DNA from: Lachnospiraceae bacterium | GTDB taxonomy: Bacteria; Bacillota_A; Clostridia; Lachnospirales; Lachnospiraceae | Assembly: GCA_016287765.1 (NCBI GenBank) | Contig: JAEEWS010000013.1 | Coordinates: forward strand, 4,095 to 68,094 | Reading direction: 5' to 3' | Length of the DNA: 64,000 nt | Notes under the pieces: generated by a model | Told to the model about the DNA's origin: nothing | Databases searched by the model: none | What the model saw: only the letters and a program-made list of their open reading frames with translations | Translations under genes and position numbers: made by a program | Shown: one piece after another, positions 54,243 through 63,196 of the stretch | How the letters are laid out: each line of letters starts with the position of its first letter | Position numbering within the stretch: position 1 is the first letter of the stretch

Positions 54243-55530
54243 ATGTTCTTAATACTTTCGGAAGATACTTACGAAACTCTTCCTTTTCAAAAAACTCATC
54301 TTTGTAAGATCTTTTATAATATTCCTCGGCGGCTTTTTTATTCCCGGTCTTATCCAGCAGATACTCTATCGCTTCACCCAGTTCTTCCGCATTTTCTATA
54401 TATACCGTAGGATCCAGGCGGTTATAATAGGTCATGGCGGTCTCTGTATCCCCCAGATACAGTTCGCCTATCACCGTATAAGATAAGATCCTGTTTAAAT
54501 ATTCCCCGGAATAATACATGCTGAAATCCAGGGCGGTCTGAGCCAGTCTGTCCTGCTCCCTCTCCGCCAGCCGGTCATACAGTTCCAGGTATTCCTTGGC
54601 ATAAACCGCAAGCTCTGCGTACCTCTTTTGGGCATAGGCCGCGCAGACCAGAATATGTGCGATCACCAACCGGGACATGTCGCTTAAGGCCCACCTTTCT
54701 TCAAGGCTCTTTCTCATGGCGGTGATGATATCCAAAACTGCCCATTCGGCCATATTTCTGATATTTACCAAAAGCAGCCATTGCCACAGAGAAGCCTTCG
54801 TATCCACATCCTTTTCCAATACCTTTATAAACTCCAGGCTCTTTCTTGCAGCCGCTTCCCCATCCGTTACCGTAAGCTCCTGAACCAGCTGAACACAATA
54901 TTTTAAACTCGGTCCGTTCTCTTCGATCTCCTTTTCGATCAGCCTGATATTTCTCTGTACCTTAGCCTTTTTTTGCTCCTCGGTCTGATAAAGATAGCCG
55001 AAATGGTGGGTAAATACATTAAACAGCTTTACGGGCGGCTCAAATTCGTTGAATGCCTCATGTATGCGCCCAACAAACCTTGTATCGGAAGTCCTTTTTA
55101 CAAGCCTTCCCACTATAGACTTAGTGTAATGATCCGGCCTGTCATAATTTCCGCTGTAATATAATCCGGAATTATATTTATCGCATTCATCGGTTGTGAA
55201 AAACTCGATCAGCTCTGTCACATCATCAAAATACTCATCGTCATCATAAAACATGAACCATTCGCCTTTGGCCCGTTCCAGTGCTGCATTTCTCGCTGCG
55301 GCAAAATCATTGATCCAGGCAAAATGATAGACCCTGTCCGTGTACTCCTTTGCTACCGCCAGCGAACCGTCACTGTTTTCTTCGCCCACGGTATCAATGA
55401 CTATGAGTTCCGAAGGCACCGCTTTAAGCAGGGGCTGAATGGATTCCATTCCCTTTTTCACATATTCCAGGTGGTTGGATACTATTATTCCTATTGTAAG
55501 TTTTATATCGCTTTTAATGTATTCAGGCAT
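54241..55530 (-). CDS. GT2 glycosyltransferase paralogue 5 of 5
   Basis: A 429-residue GT2 enzyme, last gene of the tandem array. The N-terminal GT-A domain has KSDIKLTIGIIVSN, ELIVIDTVGEENSDGS, AWINDFAAARNAAL and FYDDDEYFDDV with the DxD metal site. Residues after about 200 are helical repeats. Its start overlaps the end of the upstream paralogue by eight bases. It probably transfers a sugar within flagellin glycosylation. Confidence 0.88.
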   Translation of the reverse strand: MPEYIKSDIKLTIGIIVSNHLEYVKKGMESIQPLLKAVPSELIVIDTVGEENSDGSLAVAKEYTDRVYHFAWINDFAAARNAALERAKGEWFMFYDDDEYFDDVTELIEFFTTDECDKYNSGLYYSGNYDRPDHYTKSIVGRLVKRTSDTRFVGRIHEAFNEFEPPVKLFNVFTHHFGYLYQTEEQKKAKVQRNIRLIEKEIEENGPSLKYCVQLVQELTVTDGEAAARKSLEFIKVLEKDVDTKASLWQWLLLVNIRNMAEWAVLDIITAMRKSLEERWALSDMSRLVIAHILVCAAYAQKRYAELAVYAKEYLELYDRLAEREQDRLAQTALDFSMYYSGEYLNRILSYTVIGELYLGDTETAMTYYNRLDPTVYIENAEELGEAIEYLLDKTGNKKAAEEYYKRSYKDEFFEKEEFRKYLPKVLRT

Positions 55531-56830
55531 TTCTCACCCTATCCGGCAAAAATTTAAAGAGTCCGGGATCCGTAAAAAATTCTTCCCTGTAAAACCTTCT
55601 ATAATGGTCAAGAAGCTTCTCTTTATCCTTTAGTTTTCCCACAGTGTATTCCGTTAAGTTCCTTAGGTCCTCAAGATCCTCGCAAAAGTCGGGGTCAAGC
55701 TTTGTAACAAAAGCATATGCTTTCTCGGCAGTTCCTTCTGCCAGCTCACTTACAGCTGCTATCCTGGTCACGATATACAGTCTCTCTCCGTTAAGAAAAG
55801 AAGCCATGTCTATTATTGCCTGACGGATCCGTTCATCTTCATGACTTTTAAGCCACTCATACTGCTTAAAATAGTCCCTCGCCCTGTCTAAAGCGGTTTT
55901 TATATCCTGTTCCCTAAAAGCCGCAAAGGCAACTCTGTGATCCGTAACAAGCCGGGCAGCCTCGCTTAATCCGTAATTTTCATTTATCTGTTTTTCGCAT
56001 TCCAGGATATCCCAATAGTTTCCAAGGATCACCGTTATCCTTAGCTTCGCTGTTATAAGCCATTGTCCGAGAGGTGTATCCAGTTCGGTTTGTATATCCG
56101 GATCAGCCAGATATTCATTGCATCTCTCTAAGGCCGTTTTCGGATCCGGTACCATCAGCTGCTGCACTATGTGAACATAAAGCTCCAAAGATCTGCCGTT
56201 GGTTTCCAGTTCCTTCTCCAAAAGCCTTAAGTTTCTCCTGTTCTTTTCCTCAAACTGCTCCTTCGTCAGGAACATATAGCCGTAATGATGAACAAAGGTA
56301 TTAAACTGCTTTTCGGGAGAATAGGCTATATTAAAGTGCTCATGGATCCTGCCCTCAAATCTTGTATCCCCGGTCCTTCTGATAAGCCTTGTGACCACAT
56401 CCTTTTGATAATGTTCCTCGTCCCTGTAATTGGCCACGAAATAAGAACCGCAATAGTATTTTTCGCACTCTCCGGTTTTAAAAAAACCGATCAGCTCCTT
56501 AACATCATCAAAGACTTCATCGTCATCAAAGAACATGAACCATTCGCCTTTGGCATGGTCCATGGCCACATTCCGGGCGGCGGCAAAATCATCGACCCAA
56601 TCAAAATGAAAGATCTTATCCGTGTATTCCTTTACCACCTTTAAAGATCCGTCGCTTTTCTCCTCCCCTACGGTATCCACCGCGATCAGCTCGGAAGGGA
56701 CAGCCTCAAGAAGGGGCTTTATCGCTTCCAGCCCCCTTCTTATATACTTTATCTGATTTGAAACCAGAATTCCTACCGTAAGCTTTATATCGCTCTTTAT
56801 GAATTCCGGGTCTACCCTTCTTGGTTCCAT
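55523..56830 (-). CDS. GT2 glycosyltransferase paralogue 4 of 5
   Basis: A 435-residue GT2 enzyme with FIKSDIKLTVGILVSN, ELIAVDTVGEEKSDGSL, DFAAARNVAMDHAKGEWFMF and FDDDEVFDDV. The C-terminal half is a helical, TPR-like region with little identity to the neighbours except at HHYGYMFLT and NRRNLRLLEKEL. It starts 24 bases after the end of paralogue 3. Confidence 0.88.
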   Translation of the reverse strand: MEPRRVDPEFIKSDIKLTVGILVSNQIKYIRRGLEAIKPLLEAVPSELIAVDTVGEEKSDGSLKVVKEYTDKIFHFDWVDDFAAARNVAMDHAKGEWFMFFDDDEVFDDVKELIGFFKTGECEKYYCGSYFVANYRDEEHYQKDVVTRLIRRTGDTRFEGRIHEHFNIAYSPEKQFNTFVHHYGYMFLTKEQFEEKNRRNLRLLEKELETNGRSLELYVHIVQQLMVPDPKTALERCNEYLADPDIQTELDTPLGQWLITAKLRITVILGNYWDILECEKQINENYGLSEAARLVTDHRVAFAAFREQDIKTALDRARDYFKQYEWLKSHEDERIRQAIIDMASFLNGERLYIVTRIAAVSELAEGTAEKAYAFVTKLDPDFCEDLEDLRNLTEYTVGKLKDKEKLLDHYRRFYREEFFTDPGLFKFLPDRVRNA

Positions 56831-56854
56831 CTTTTTCTCCGAAATATCTTTATT

Positions 56855-58207
56855 TCAGACTTGCCACAGCTTGTTTCTCACATTCTCCGGCAAAAATTTT
56901 CTTTGCTTCGGTTCCTTAAAGAATTCCTCTTTAAAAAACCGTCCATACCATTCTTTTGCAGGCTTGGGATCCTCAAGATTCAAGACGGTGATCTCTATCA
57001 GTTTCTTTGTTTCCTTTATATCTTTGCAAAAGTCAAGGTCTGCCTTTTTTATATAGGCATATGCATTCTCAAAGCACTTTAGATTAAACTCACTTATAGC
57101 CCCTATCATGGTGATCATATAGAGCTGATCTCCCATCATAAAGCTTGGAGTGTCCAGCTGAGACTGGATCCCTCTTTCTTCCGGATGAGCATTCAGCCAT
57201 TCCAGATTTTTAAAATATTCCTTAACTCTATCCGCCGCGATATCATATGCCTGTGCGTCATAAGCTACGGATGCTACCTTGTGGGCCAATACCAGCTTTG
57301 CCGTTTCCTGAAGCCTGTATCTGCTCAAAAGATTCTTTTCCACTTCCAGAACCCCGTCAAGGAAGCCCCAGTTTGCCAGCATTCTTACAGAAGCCACAAG
57401 CAGCCATTGACCGCAGGAGGTTTCCAGCTCTCCTGTGCCCTCCAGAGCATGGATGTATTCCGTACACTTCTTATTGGCCTCTTCCTGGGAATCACCCTTT
57501 AGCTGAGCCACTATCTGACAGCAGAGCCTGGCACTGGGGCCCTTTTCCTTAAGCTCCTTTTCCAAAAGCTTCATGTTTCTGTCCAATTTGGCCCGTTCCT
57601 GCTCGGGAGTCTGATAGAGATAGCCGAAATGGTGGGTAAAAGCATTGAACTGTTTTGTGGGGCCGTACCTTTCATTGAAGACCTCATGTACATAACCCAC
57701 AAATCGCGTATTTGCGGTCCTTCGGATCATCCTGCCCGCAGCGCCCTTATCATAATGGGTGGGGGTGGTGTAATCCCCGGTGTAATACATTCCGAACTTG
57801 TAAATGTCGCATTCTCCCGACTTAAAAAACTCTATAAATTCGGTAACGTCATCAAAGTATTCGTCATCATCAAAATACATGAACCATTCGCCTTTTGCCC
57901 GGTCCATGGCCACATTTCTGGCTTCGGAAAAATTGTCCTTCCAATCGTAATGGTAGATCTTATCCGTATATTTTCTTGCCAGTTCCAAAGAACCGTCGCT
58001 TTTTTCCGGACCTACGGTATCCACAATGATGAGTTCTGAAGGAACAGCCTCCAGCAGAGGCTTTACCGCTTCCAAACCTTTTCTGAAGTATTGGATGTGA
58101 TTGGATACCAGCATACCTATGGTCAGCTTTATGTCGCTCTTAATAAACTCGGGATTATCCGGAGTTTTCACAGCCTGTATTTTATTCTGATCTATACTGA
58201 CTTTCAT
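56855..58207 (-). CDS. GT2 glycosyltransferase paralogue 3 of 5
   Basis: A GT2 enzyme of about 450 residues: FIKSDIKLTIGMLVSN, ELIIVDTVGPEKSDGSL, NFSEARNVAMDRAKGEWFMY and FDDDEYFDDV, then THHFGYLYQTPEQERAKLDR and a helical C-terminus. I use the ATG at 58207, preceded by GAGG; an in-frame ATG four codons earlier lacks a ribosome site. Confidence 0.88.
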   Translation of the reverse strand: MKVSIDQNKIQAVKTPDNPEFIKSDIKLTIGMLVSNHIQYFRKGLEAVKPLLEAVPSELIIVDTVGPEKSDGSLELARKYTDKIYHYDWKDNFSEARNVAMDRAKGEWFMYFDDDEYFDDVTEFIEFFKSGECDIYKFGMYYTGDYTTPTHYDKGAAGRMIRRTANTRFVGYVHEVFNERYGPTKQFNAFTHHFGYLYQTPEQERAKLDRNMKLLEKELKEKGPSARLCCQIVAQLKGDSQEEANKKCTEYIHALEGTGELETSCGQWLLVASVRMLANWGFLDGVLEVEKNLLSRYRLQETAKLVLAHKVASVAYDAQAYDIAADRVKEYFKNLEWLNAHPEERGIQSQLDTPSFMMGDQLYMITMIGAISEFNLKCFENAYAYIKKADLDFCKDIKETKKLIEITVLNLEDPKPAKEWYGRFFKEEFFKEPKQRKFLPENVRNKLWQV

Positions 58208-58243
58208 TATCTGCCTCATATTTTATGCGGTCTGCAGTATCAT

Positions 58244-59587
58244 TTATTTCAATCTTCCTGCCAGCCACTCGGGAAGATATTTCCTGAGTCCCGGTTCTTC
58301 AAAGAACCTGTCGTTATAGAATCTCTTATAAAACTCCACGGCAGGTCCTATGTCTTCCAGACCTTTAAAGGTGGTTTTAAGAATGGTTTCGATCTCCTTA
58401 AAATCTGTGCAGAAATCAAAGTCCAGTCTTTTTATGTAAGCATATGCCCTGTCGAAATTTCTCAATTTGTTTTCTGCCACGATCCCGATCTTTGTCATGG
58501 TAAAAAGATTTTGATCCATCATAAAGCTGGGGAAATCAAACTGGGTCTGTAAAACCTTATCGTCCGGATGTGCATTTAACCAGTCCAGAAGTTCAAAATA
58601 GGTCTTTACCCTGTCCGATACCATCTTAAAGTCTCTTCTGCAATAAGCTATGGAGGCTGCCTGCAGGCAGATCACAAGACGTGCTGTCTCCTGTAAAAGG
58701 CCTTTTTCCAGATACTTTTTTTCCATATCCAATATGCCTTCAAGATTTTCCCATTTCACCATTAAACGGTTCTGTGCCGTCAGCATCCATTGACCGCAGG
58801 ATTTGTTCAGTTCATCCGTTCCCTCAAGAAGCCTTATATATTCCGCACATTTTTTATTGGCTTCTATATCGTCTTCCCCCAGCATATTTCCCACTATCTG
58901 GGCACAGATCCTGGCATTTGGTCCTTTTTCCTTAAGTTCCTTTTCCAAAAGCTGCATATTTCTTTCGCTTTTGGCCTGCTTTTGTTCAGGTGTTTCAAAA
59001 AGATAACCGAAATGATGGGTAAAGGCAGTAAACTGTTTTACCGGAGAAAAGATTTCATTAAACTGTTCATGAACATAACCTTCAAACCTTGTATTTACGG
59101 TTCTTCTGATCATTCTTCCTGCGCCGTTTTTCTGATACAGTTCGGGGGTTATATAATCTCCCGTAAGATAAACACCCGCATAGTATTTATCACATTCTCC
59201 GGAATTAAAGAATTCTATGAACTCGGTCACATCGTCAAAGTATTCATCGTCATCAAAATACATGAACCATTCACCTTTTGCATGGTCCATGGCCACATTT
59301 CTGGCCGCAGAGAAATCGTTGATCCAGTCGAAATGATAGATCTTGTCCGTGTACTCCTTAACCACCTCAAGAGATCCGTCACTGTTCTCAGGTCCTACGG
59401 TATCCACAACAATAAGTTCCGAAGGGACTGCATCCAGAAGAGGCTTAACAGCCTCCATACCTTTTCTTATATATTTAATGTGATTGGATACCAGAATACC
59501 GACAGTAAGCTTTATATCACTTTTGATCAAAGGCGGATATTCCCTTTTGGCCTTTATTATTATATTGTTCTGTCTTTCATCCTTCAA
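58244..59587 (-). CDS. GT2 glycosyltransferase paralogue 2 of 5
   Basis: A GT2 enzyme of about 447 residues, the closest relative of paralogue 3 by eye: LIKSDIKLTVGILVSN, ELIVVDTVGPENSDGSL, DFSAARNVAMDHAKGEWFMY and FDDDEYFDDVTEFIEFF. The start appears to be TTG at 59587 overlapping the upstream stop (TTGA) behind a GGGGG site; a GTG at 59605 is the alternative. Confidence 0.85.
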   Translation of the reverse strand: MKDERQNNIIIKAKREYPPLIKSDIKLTVGILVSNHIKYIRKGMEAVKPLLDAVPSELIVVDTVGPENSDGSLEVVKEYTDKIYHFDWINDFSAARNVAMDHAKGEWFMYFDDDEYFDDVTEFIEFFNSGECDKYYAGVYLTGDYITPELYQKNGAGRMIRRTVNTRFEGYVHEQFNEIFSPVKQFTAFTHHFGYLFETPEQKQAKSERNMQLLEKELKEKGPNARICAQIVGNMLGEDDIEANKKCAEYIRLLEGTDELNKSCGQWMLTAQNRLMVKWENLEGILDMEKKYLEKGLLQETARLVICLQAASIAYCRRDFKMVSDRVKTYFELLDWLNAHPDDKVLQTQFDFPSFMMDQNLFTMTKIGIVAENKLRNFDRAYAYIKRLDFDFCTDFKEIETILKTTFKGLEDIGPAVEFYKRFYNDRFFEEPGLRKYLPEWLAGRLK

Positions 59588-61176
59588 CGTAAAGCCCCCA
59601 GCCACGTTTTTATAACATTTGCCATATCAGGTCTGAGTTTGGCTGCTTCCAGTGTCATTTTAAGATCCTTTGCACCGGTGGATATAAACCGATACAAAAT
59701 ATCATTATATCTTACTTCAGTGCCCATCCATCTGATGCCTTTTTCCGTGAACACTTCCGGTTTATAGAGCAGTTCGTACATCTTGCGCTCTGTACATATG
59801 CATTCATTAAAGATCTCAAAGATGGCAACTCCGTTAGCTCCTCTTTCGACCGCTCTCTTTATCTCTTCTTCGGACATTTTGTATAAGAGATAGCAATATT
59901 CTATCTGACTTGCGGAAAAGAAGTACTCTATAGCCGCATTTAAGAACTCATCTTCAAAACATGAAGAAGCTTTTTGGATAAGACCATTTACCGTAACCTT
60001 AAAGTCATCAAAGGGCATCTGATCCAATTGCTTCAGTTTTTCATCGACAGAGCCCTGTAACTCTATCTTTTTTTCTCCAAAACTCAAAACTCCGTTTTCG
60101 AGCTTAATTCCGTTGTTTTCCATACAATACTCCTCATATTTTTTCATTTCCGCAGCGCTTTCATCGCTTAAATATCTTTCAAAGTCAGCGGTGTTTTGTA
60201 TTTGTCTCAGATCCCTGTCCTTTTTTAAGATCTCCAGTAATCTGAAATATTCCTGTATATGCGGTCTTGCTTTTTCTTTTACTCCCTTTATAAGCCATTG
60301 CCTTGTAAGATTGTAATGTATTGAAAGAAGGGCGGTCTCCGAAAGCTTTACGGTTTTTTGTATGTTTTCAAATTCCGCTTCCGACTCTTCCGGGCTTTTC
60401 CCAAGAGCTTCAAATAACGGAAATTTAAGGGATTCCAGCCATTGATAATAGACTTCCTCCTTTTGAACTTCAAATTCCTCTAAAACCTCTCTTATGTATT
60501 TTAAAGCCCCATCATTATCAAAATTGGCCAGTTCAAGAGCCATTTGAGTCCTGAGTCTCAGGTCGTCCGGACATTTTAAGGTTTCTTCCTTAAGGATGTT
60601 CAGGTTTCTTTCCCTGTGGGCCCTTTTTTCTTCTTCATTTTCGAAGGCATATCCATAATGATGGGCAAAGGCTTTAAATTCCTTACAGGGCAGCTTTATT
60701 GAGGAATAGCTTTCATGAACGGATCCTTTAAATATCAGATCCTGCGTTCTTTTAACAAAGCGCACCGCTCTTGTATCCGTCCATTCGGTACCTTTTTTAT
60801 TTTTGTAATTTCTGATTATAAAAGAAGCCGAATTATAGTTCTTATATTCATCGGTCTCAAAGAAATCCGCTATTTCCGATACTTCCTCAAACCACTCATC
60901 ATCATCCAAAAACACATACCATTCTCCGGAAGAATGATCCAATGTAACATTCCTGGCGGCAGAAAAATCTTTTATCCACTTAAAAGAGTATACCTTATCC
61001 GTGTATTCTTTTGCAATATCCGCCGATCCGTCACTTATAAGCCCCGGAGTTTCCGTTACAGTATCAACGCAGATCAGTTCTGCGATCCCTCTTTCCAAAA
61101 GAGGTTTTACAGAACCAAGACATTTTTTTACGGTTTCTTTTCTGTTTGATATGAGTATGCCTATAGTCAGCTTCAT
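59584..61176 (-). CDS. GT2 glycosyltransferase paralogue 1 of 5 (longest, most diverged)
   Basis: A 530-residue GT2 enzyme, first gene after the flagellin terminator. MKLTIGILISNRKETVKKCL, ELICVDTVTETPG, DFSAARNVTLDHSSGEWYVF and LDDDEWFEEV form the GT-A core; a longer helical C-terminus follows, with a segment at about 340-420 lacking in the other four. Divergence suggests it is the oldest or functionally distinct member. Confidence 0.88.
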   Translation of the reverse strand: MKLTIGILISNRKETVKKCLGSVKPLLERGIAELICVDTVTETPGLISDGSADIAKEYTDKVYSFKWIKDFSAARNVTLDHSSGEWYVFLDDDEWFEEVSEIADFFETDEYKNYNSASFIIRNYKNKKGTEWTDTRAVRFVKRTQDLIFKGSVHESYSSIKLPCKEFKAFAHHYGYAFENEEEKRAHRERNLNILKEETLKCPDDLRLRTQMALELANFDNDGALKYIREVLEEFEVQKEEVYYQWLESLKFPLFEALGKSPEESEAEFENIQKTVKLSETALLSIHYNLTRQWLIKGVKEKARPHIQEYFRLLEILKKDRDLRQIQNTADFERYLSDESAAEMKKYEEYCMENNGIKLENGVLSFGEKKIELQGSVDEKLKQLDQMPFDDFKVTVNGLIQKASSCFEDEFLNAAIEYFFSASQIEYCYLLYKMSEEEIKRAVERGANGVAIFEIFNECICTERKMYELLYKPEVFTEKGIRWMGTEVRYNDILYRFISTGAKDLKMTLEAAKLRPDMANVIKTWLGALR

Positions 61177-61187
61177 TTATCTTCCTT

Positions 61188-61217
61188 CAAAAATACCCCG
61201 GACTTAAAGCCCGGGGC
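61188..61217 (-). terminator. terminator between flagellin and the GT2 array
   Basis: On the minus strand CCCCGG and CCGGGG-type arms around CTTTAAGT are followed by TATTTTT, just ahead of paralogue 1. Partial read-through would link flagellin and glycosyltransferase expression. Confidence 0.85.
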
Positions 61218-61241
61218 GTTATCTTGTTTTTTATTATATCA

Positions 61242-62888
61242 TTAACCCTGAAGGAGTGACAGAACACCCTGTGTGGACTGATTAGCCTGAGCCAGCATGG
61301 ACTGACCTGCCTGCTGTAAGATGTTGTTCTTGGAGAACTGAACCATTTCCTCAGCCATATCAACATCACGTACAGTGGATTCGGCACTCTGAAGGTTTTC
61401 AGCCGTGTTATCAAGGTTTGCGATAGTATGCTCAAGTCTGTTCTGAACAGCACCGAGAAGTGAACGCTGTTTGGAAACCTTTTCGATCGCTTCATCAATG
61501 TAGTTGATACTGTCGGAAGCACCCTTCTGATCCTTAACGTTTACCTTGGATGGATTTACACCCAGCGCATTGGCACTCATGTCTCCGATCGAGAAGCTCA
61601 TGGTCTGCCCTTCGTTTGCACCTACCTGAAGGGTTACACCCTTTCCGCCGGATACTCCGCCGTACTTGCTCTGTCCGAGGAAGGCATCCTCATCTCCCAG
61701 TCCCTGACCGTTATTAAGCTTAACATCAGCTACATATGTGTTCTGAGTTACATACAAGGTCTTAGGTTCATCGGGATCGGGTCCTACAAGTTCTACGTCG
61801 ATATTTAAGCCGCCTTCTGCTAAAATGGATTCGATCTCGGATTCCGAATATTCCTGACCTGAGCAGAGGTGAAGGATATATCCTCCGGAGGTTGTAAGGG
61901 ATCCGTCTGTGCCGTATGAAGCTGCTGTCTTGAGCTCGCACTTTTCACTGTTTACTGCGGAATCAAAGGTTATTGCTACTGTAATATTGTAATCGGCGCC
62001 GTATTTAAGAGCTGTAAGCTTAATTGCTGTAGCACCTACGAAATCCGTTGAACCGCTTAATGCATTACTGCCGGCTTTAAATGCGGTTACAGCGGAAGCT
62101 CCTCTTATGCCTTCCACTGTTTTCTGAACAGTTGCACCGCATACTGTATCTGTTGCCGTAACAGAGTTAAAGTAGAAATTTACTTCCAGTTCTGCAGGTG
62201 TTGCATCAGCCTTGGAATCTTCCTGCTTTGCATTAAGAATAAGGGAATCGATCTCCTGCTGTGTATAGGTCTGATTCTTTACAAGGTTGATCGTTAATGT
62301 CTTTCCGTCAGAGCTCCACATAGCGGATTCTCCGCCTGCTGCTGCGGTGTTGTTAAGGTCAACACCTACGCCCTTAACATTGGATGTTACAAAAGCCTGT
62401 AATGTTGTATCATAAACACCGAACTTAGGTCCTGCAGATGATACACTTGAGCTTGCTGCTGAAAGTGATCCGTCAAGAAGAGGCATGGTGTTAAATTCTG
62501 TATCGCTTGCAATCCTGTCGAGCTCTTCCTGGAGCTGCTCGATCTCGTCCTGAAGGTTGGAACGATCGCTGTCTGTCTCAGTACCGTTGGCTGCCTGAAC
62601 AGCAAGTTCTCTCATTCTCTGCAAAATGCTGTGGGATTCATTCAATGCACCTTCTGCGGTCTGTATCATTGAAATACCGTCTGCTGCATTGCTGGATGCC
62701 TGATCAAGACCTCTGATCTGGCTTCTCATTTTTTCCGAAATTGCAAGTCCGGCTGCATCATCTGCTGCACGGTTAATTCTGTATCCTGATGAAAGTTTTT
62801 CTGTAGACTTCGATAAAGAGCTTGTGGAAATACCTAACATTCTGTTGGTATTCATTGCTGATAAATTATGTTGAACGATCATTGCCAT
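61242..62888 (-). CDS. flagellin
   Basis: A 548-residue flagellin. The conserved N-terminal D0/D1 part begins MAMIVQHNLSAMNTNRMLG and contains SSGYRINRAADDAAGLAISE; the C-terminal part has SKQRSLLGAVQNRLEHTIAN and ends QANQSTQGVLSLLQG. A variable central domain of about 280 residues, Ser/Thr/Ala-rich, offers many possible O-glycosylation sites and includes a Cys-containing HLCSGQEYSESEIE stretch. AAGGAGG precedes the start and a sigma-28 promoter lies upstream. It is a paralogue of the gene at 63197-64000. Confidence 0.96.
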   Translation of the reverse strand: MAMIVQHNLSAMNTNRMLGISTSSLSKSTEKLSSGYRINRAADDAAGLAISEKMRSQIRGLDQASSNAADGISMIQTAEGALNESHSILQRMRELAVQAANGTETDSDRSNLQDEIEQLQEELDRIASDTEFNTMPLLDGSLSAASSSVSSAGPKFGVYDTTLQAFVTSNVKGVGVDLNNTAAAGGESAMWSSDGKTLTINLVKNQTYTQQEIDSLILNAKQEDSKADATPAELEVNFYFNSVTATDTVCGATVQKTVEGIRGASAVTAFKAGSNALSGSTDFVGATAIKLTALKYGADYNITVAITFDSAVNSEKCELKTAASYGTDGSLTTSGGYILHLCSGQEYSESEIESILAEGGLNIDVELVGPDPDEPKTLYVTQNTYVADVKLNNGQGLGDEDAFLGQSKYGGVSGGKGVTLQVGANEGQTMSFSIGDMSANALGVNPSKVNVKDQKGASDSINYIDEAIEKVSKQRSLLGAVQNRLEHTIANLDNTAENLQSAESTVRDVDMAEEMVQFSKNNILQQAGQSMLAQANQSTQGVLSLLQG

Positions 62889-62976
62889 AGTAAAGACCTC
62901 CTTGTGAACGTATCTCCGATTTTGTCACGCTCTTTCCACAAACTTGACTTCCAACGGGATTTTGTTTCTGATTTAT

Positions 62977-63003
62977 TTATCGGTCTCTTTTGAACAAACT
63001 TAA
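62977..63003 (-). promoter_or_regulatory. sigma-28 (SigD) promoter of flagellin
   Basis: On the minus strand TTAA (63003-63000), a 15-base spacer and ACCGATAA (62984-62977), close to the motility sigma consensus TAAA-N15-GCCGATAA. It lies about 90 bases before the flagellin start. Confidence 0.8.
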
Positions 63004-63089
63004 GTCCTTTTTTCAAAATATTTTGTTTTATTGGAATATTTTGCCATTGAGTACAGATATGCATCGGGAACAGACCGGTTTTTTACAAC

Positions 63090-63118
63090 GCAAAAGGAGA
63101 TGCCTTTCGACATCTCCT
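63090..63118 (-). terminator. terminator of the second flagellin gene
   Basis: AAGGAGATG and CATCTCCTT over a short TCGAAAGG loop, followed on the minus strand by TTTTGCG. Confidence 0.85.
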
Positions 63119-63196
63119 TCTGTATGGCTCTGTGTAGTTGTATCCGATTTGCCTAGTTTATCCGATACTATCCAAATAAATCGGATTGATCAGCGA

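Noticed and set aside
58790..59767. 325-codon plus-strand frame
   Set aside because: Antisense to two glycosyltransferase paralogues; similar shadows occur opposite the other paralogues.
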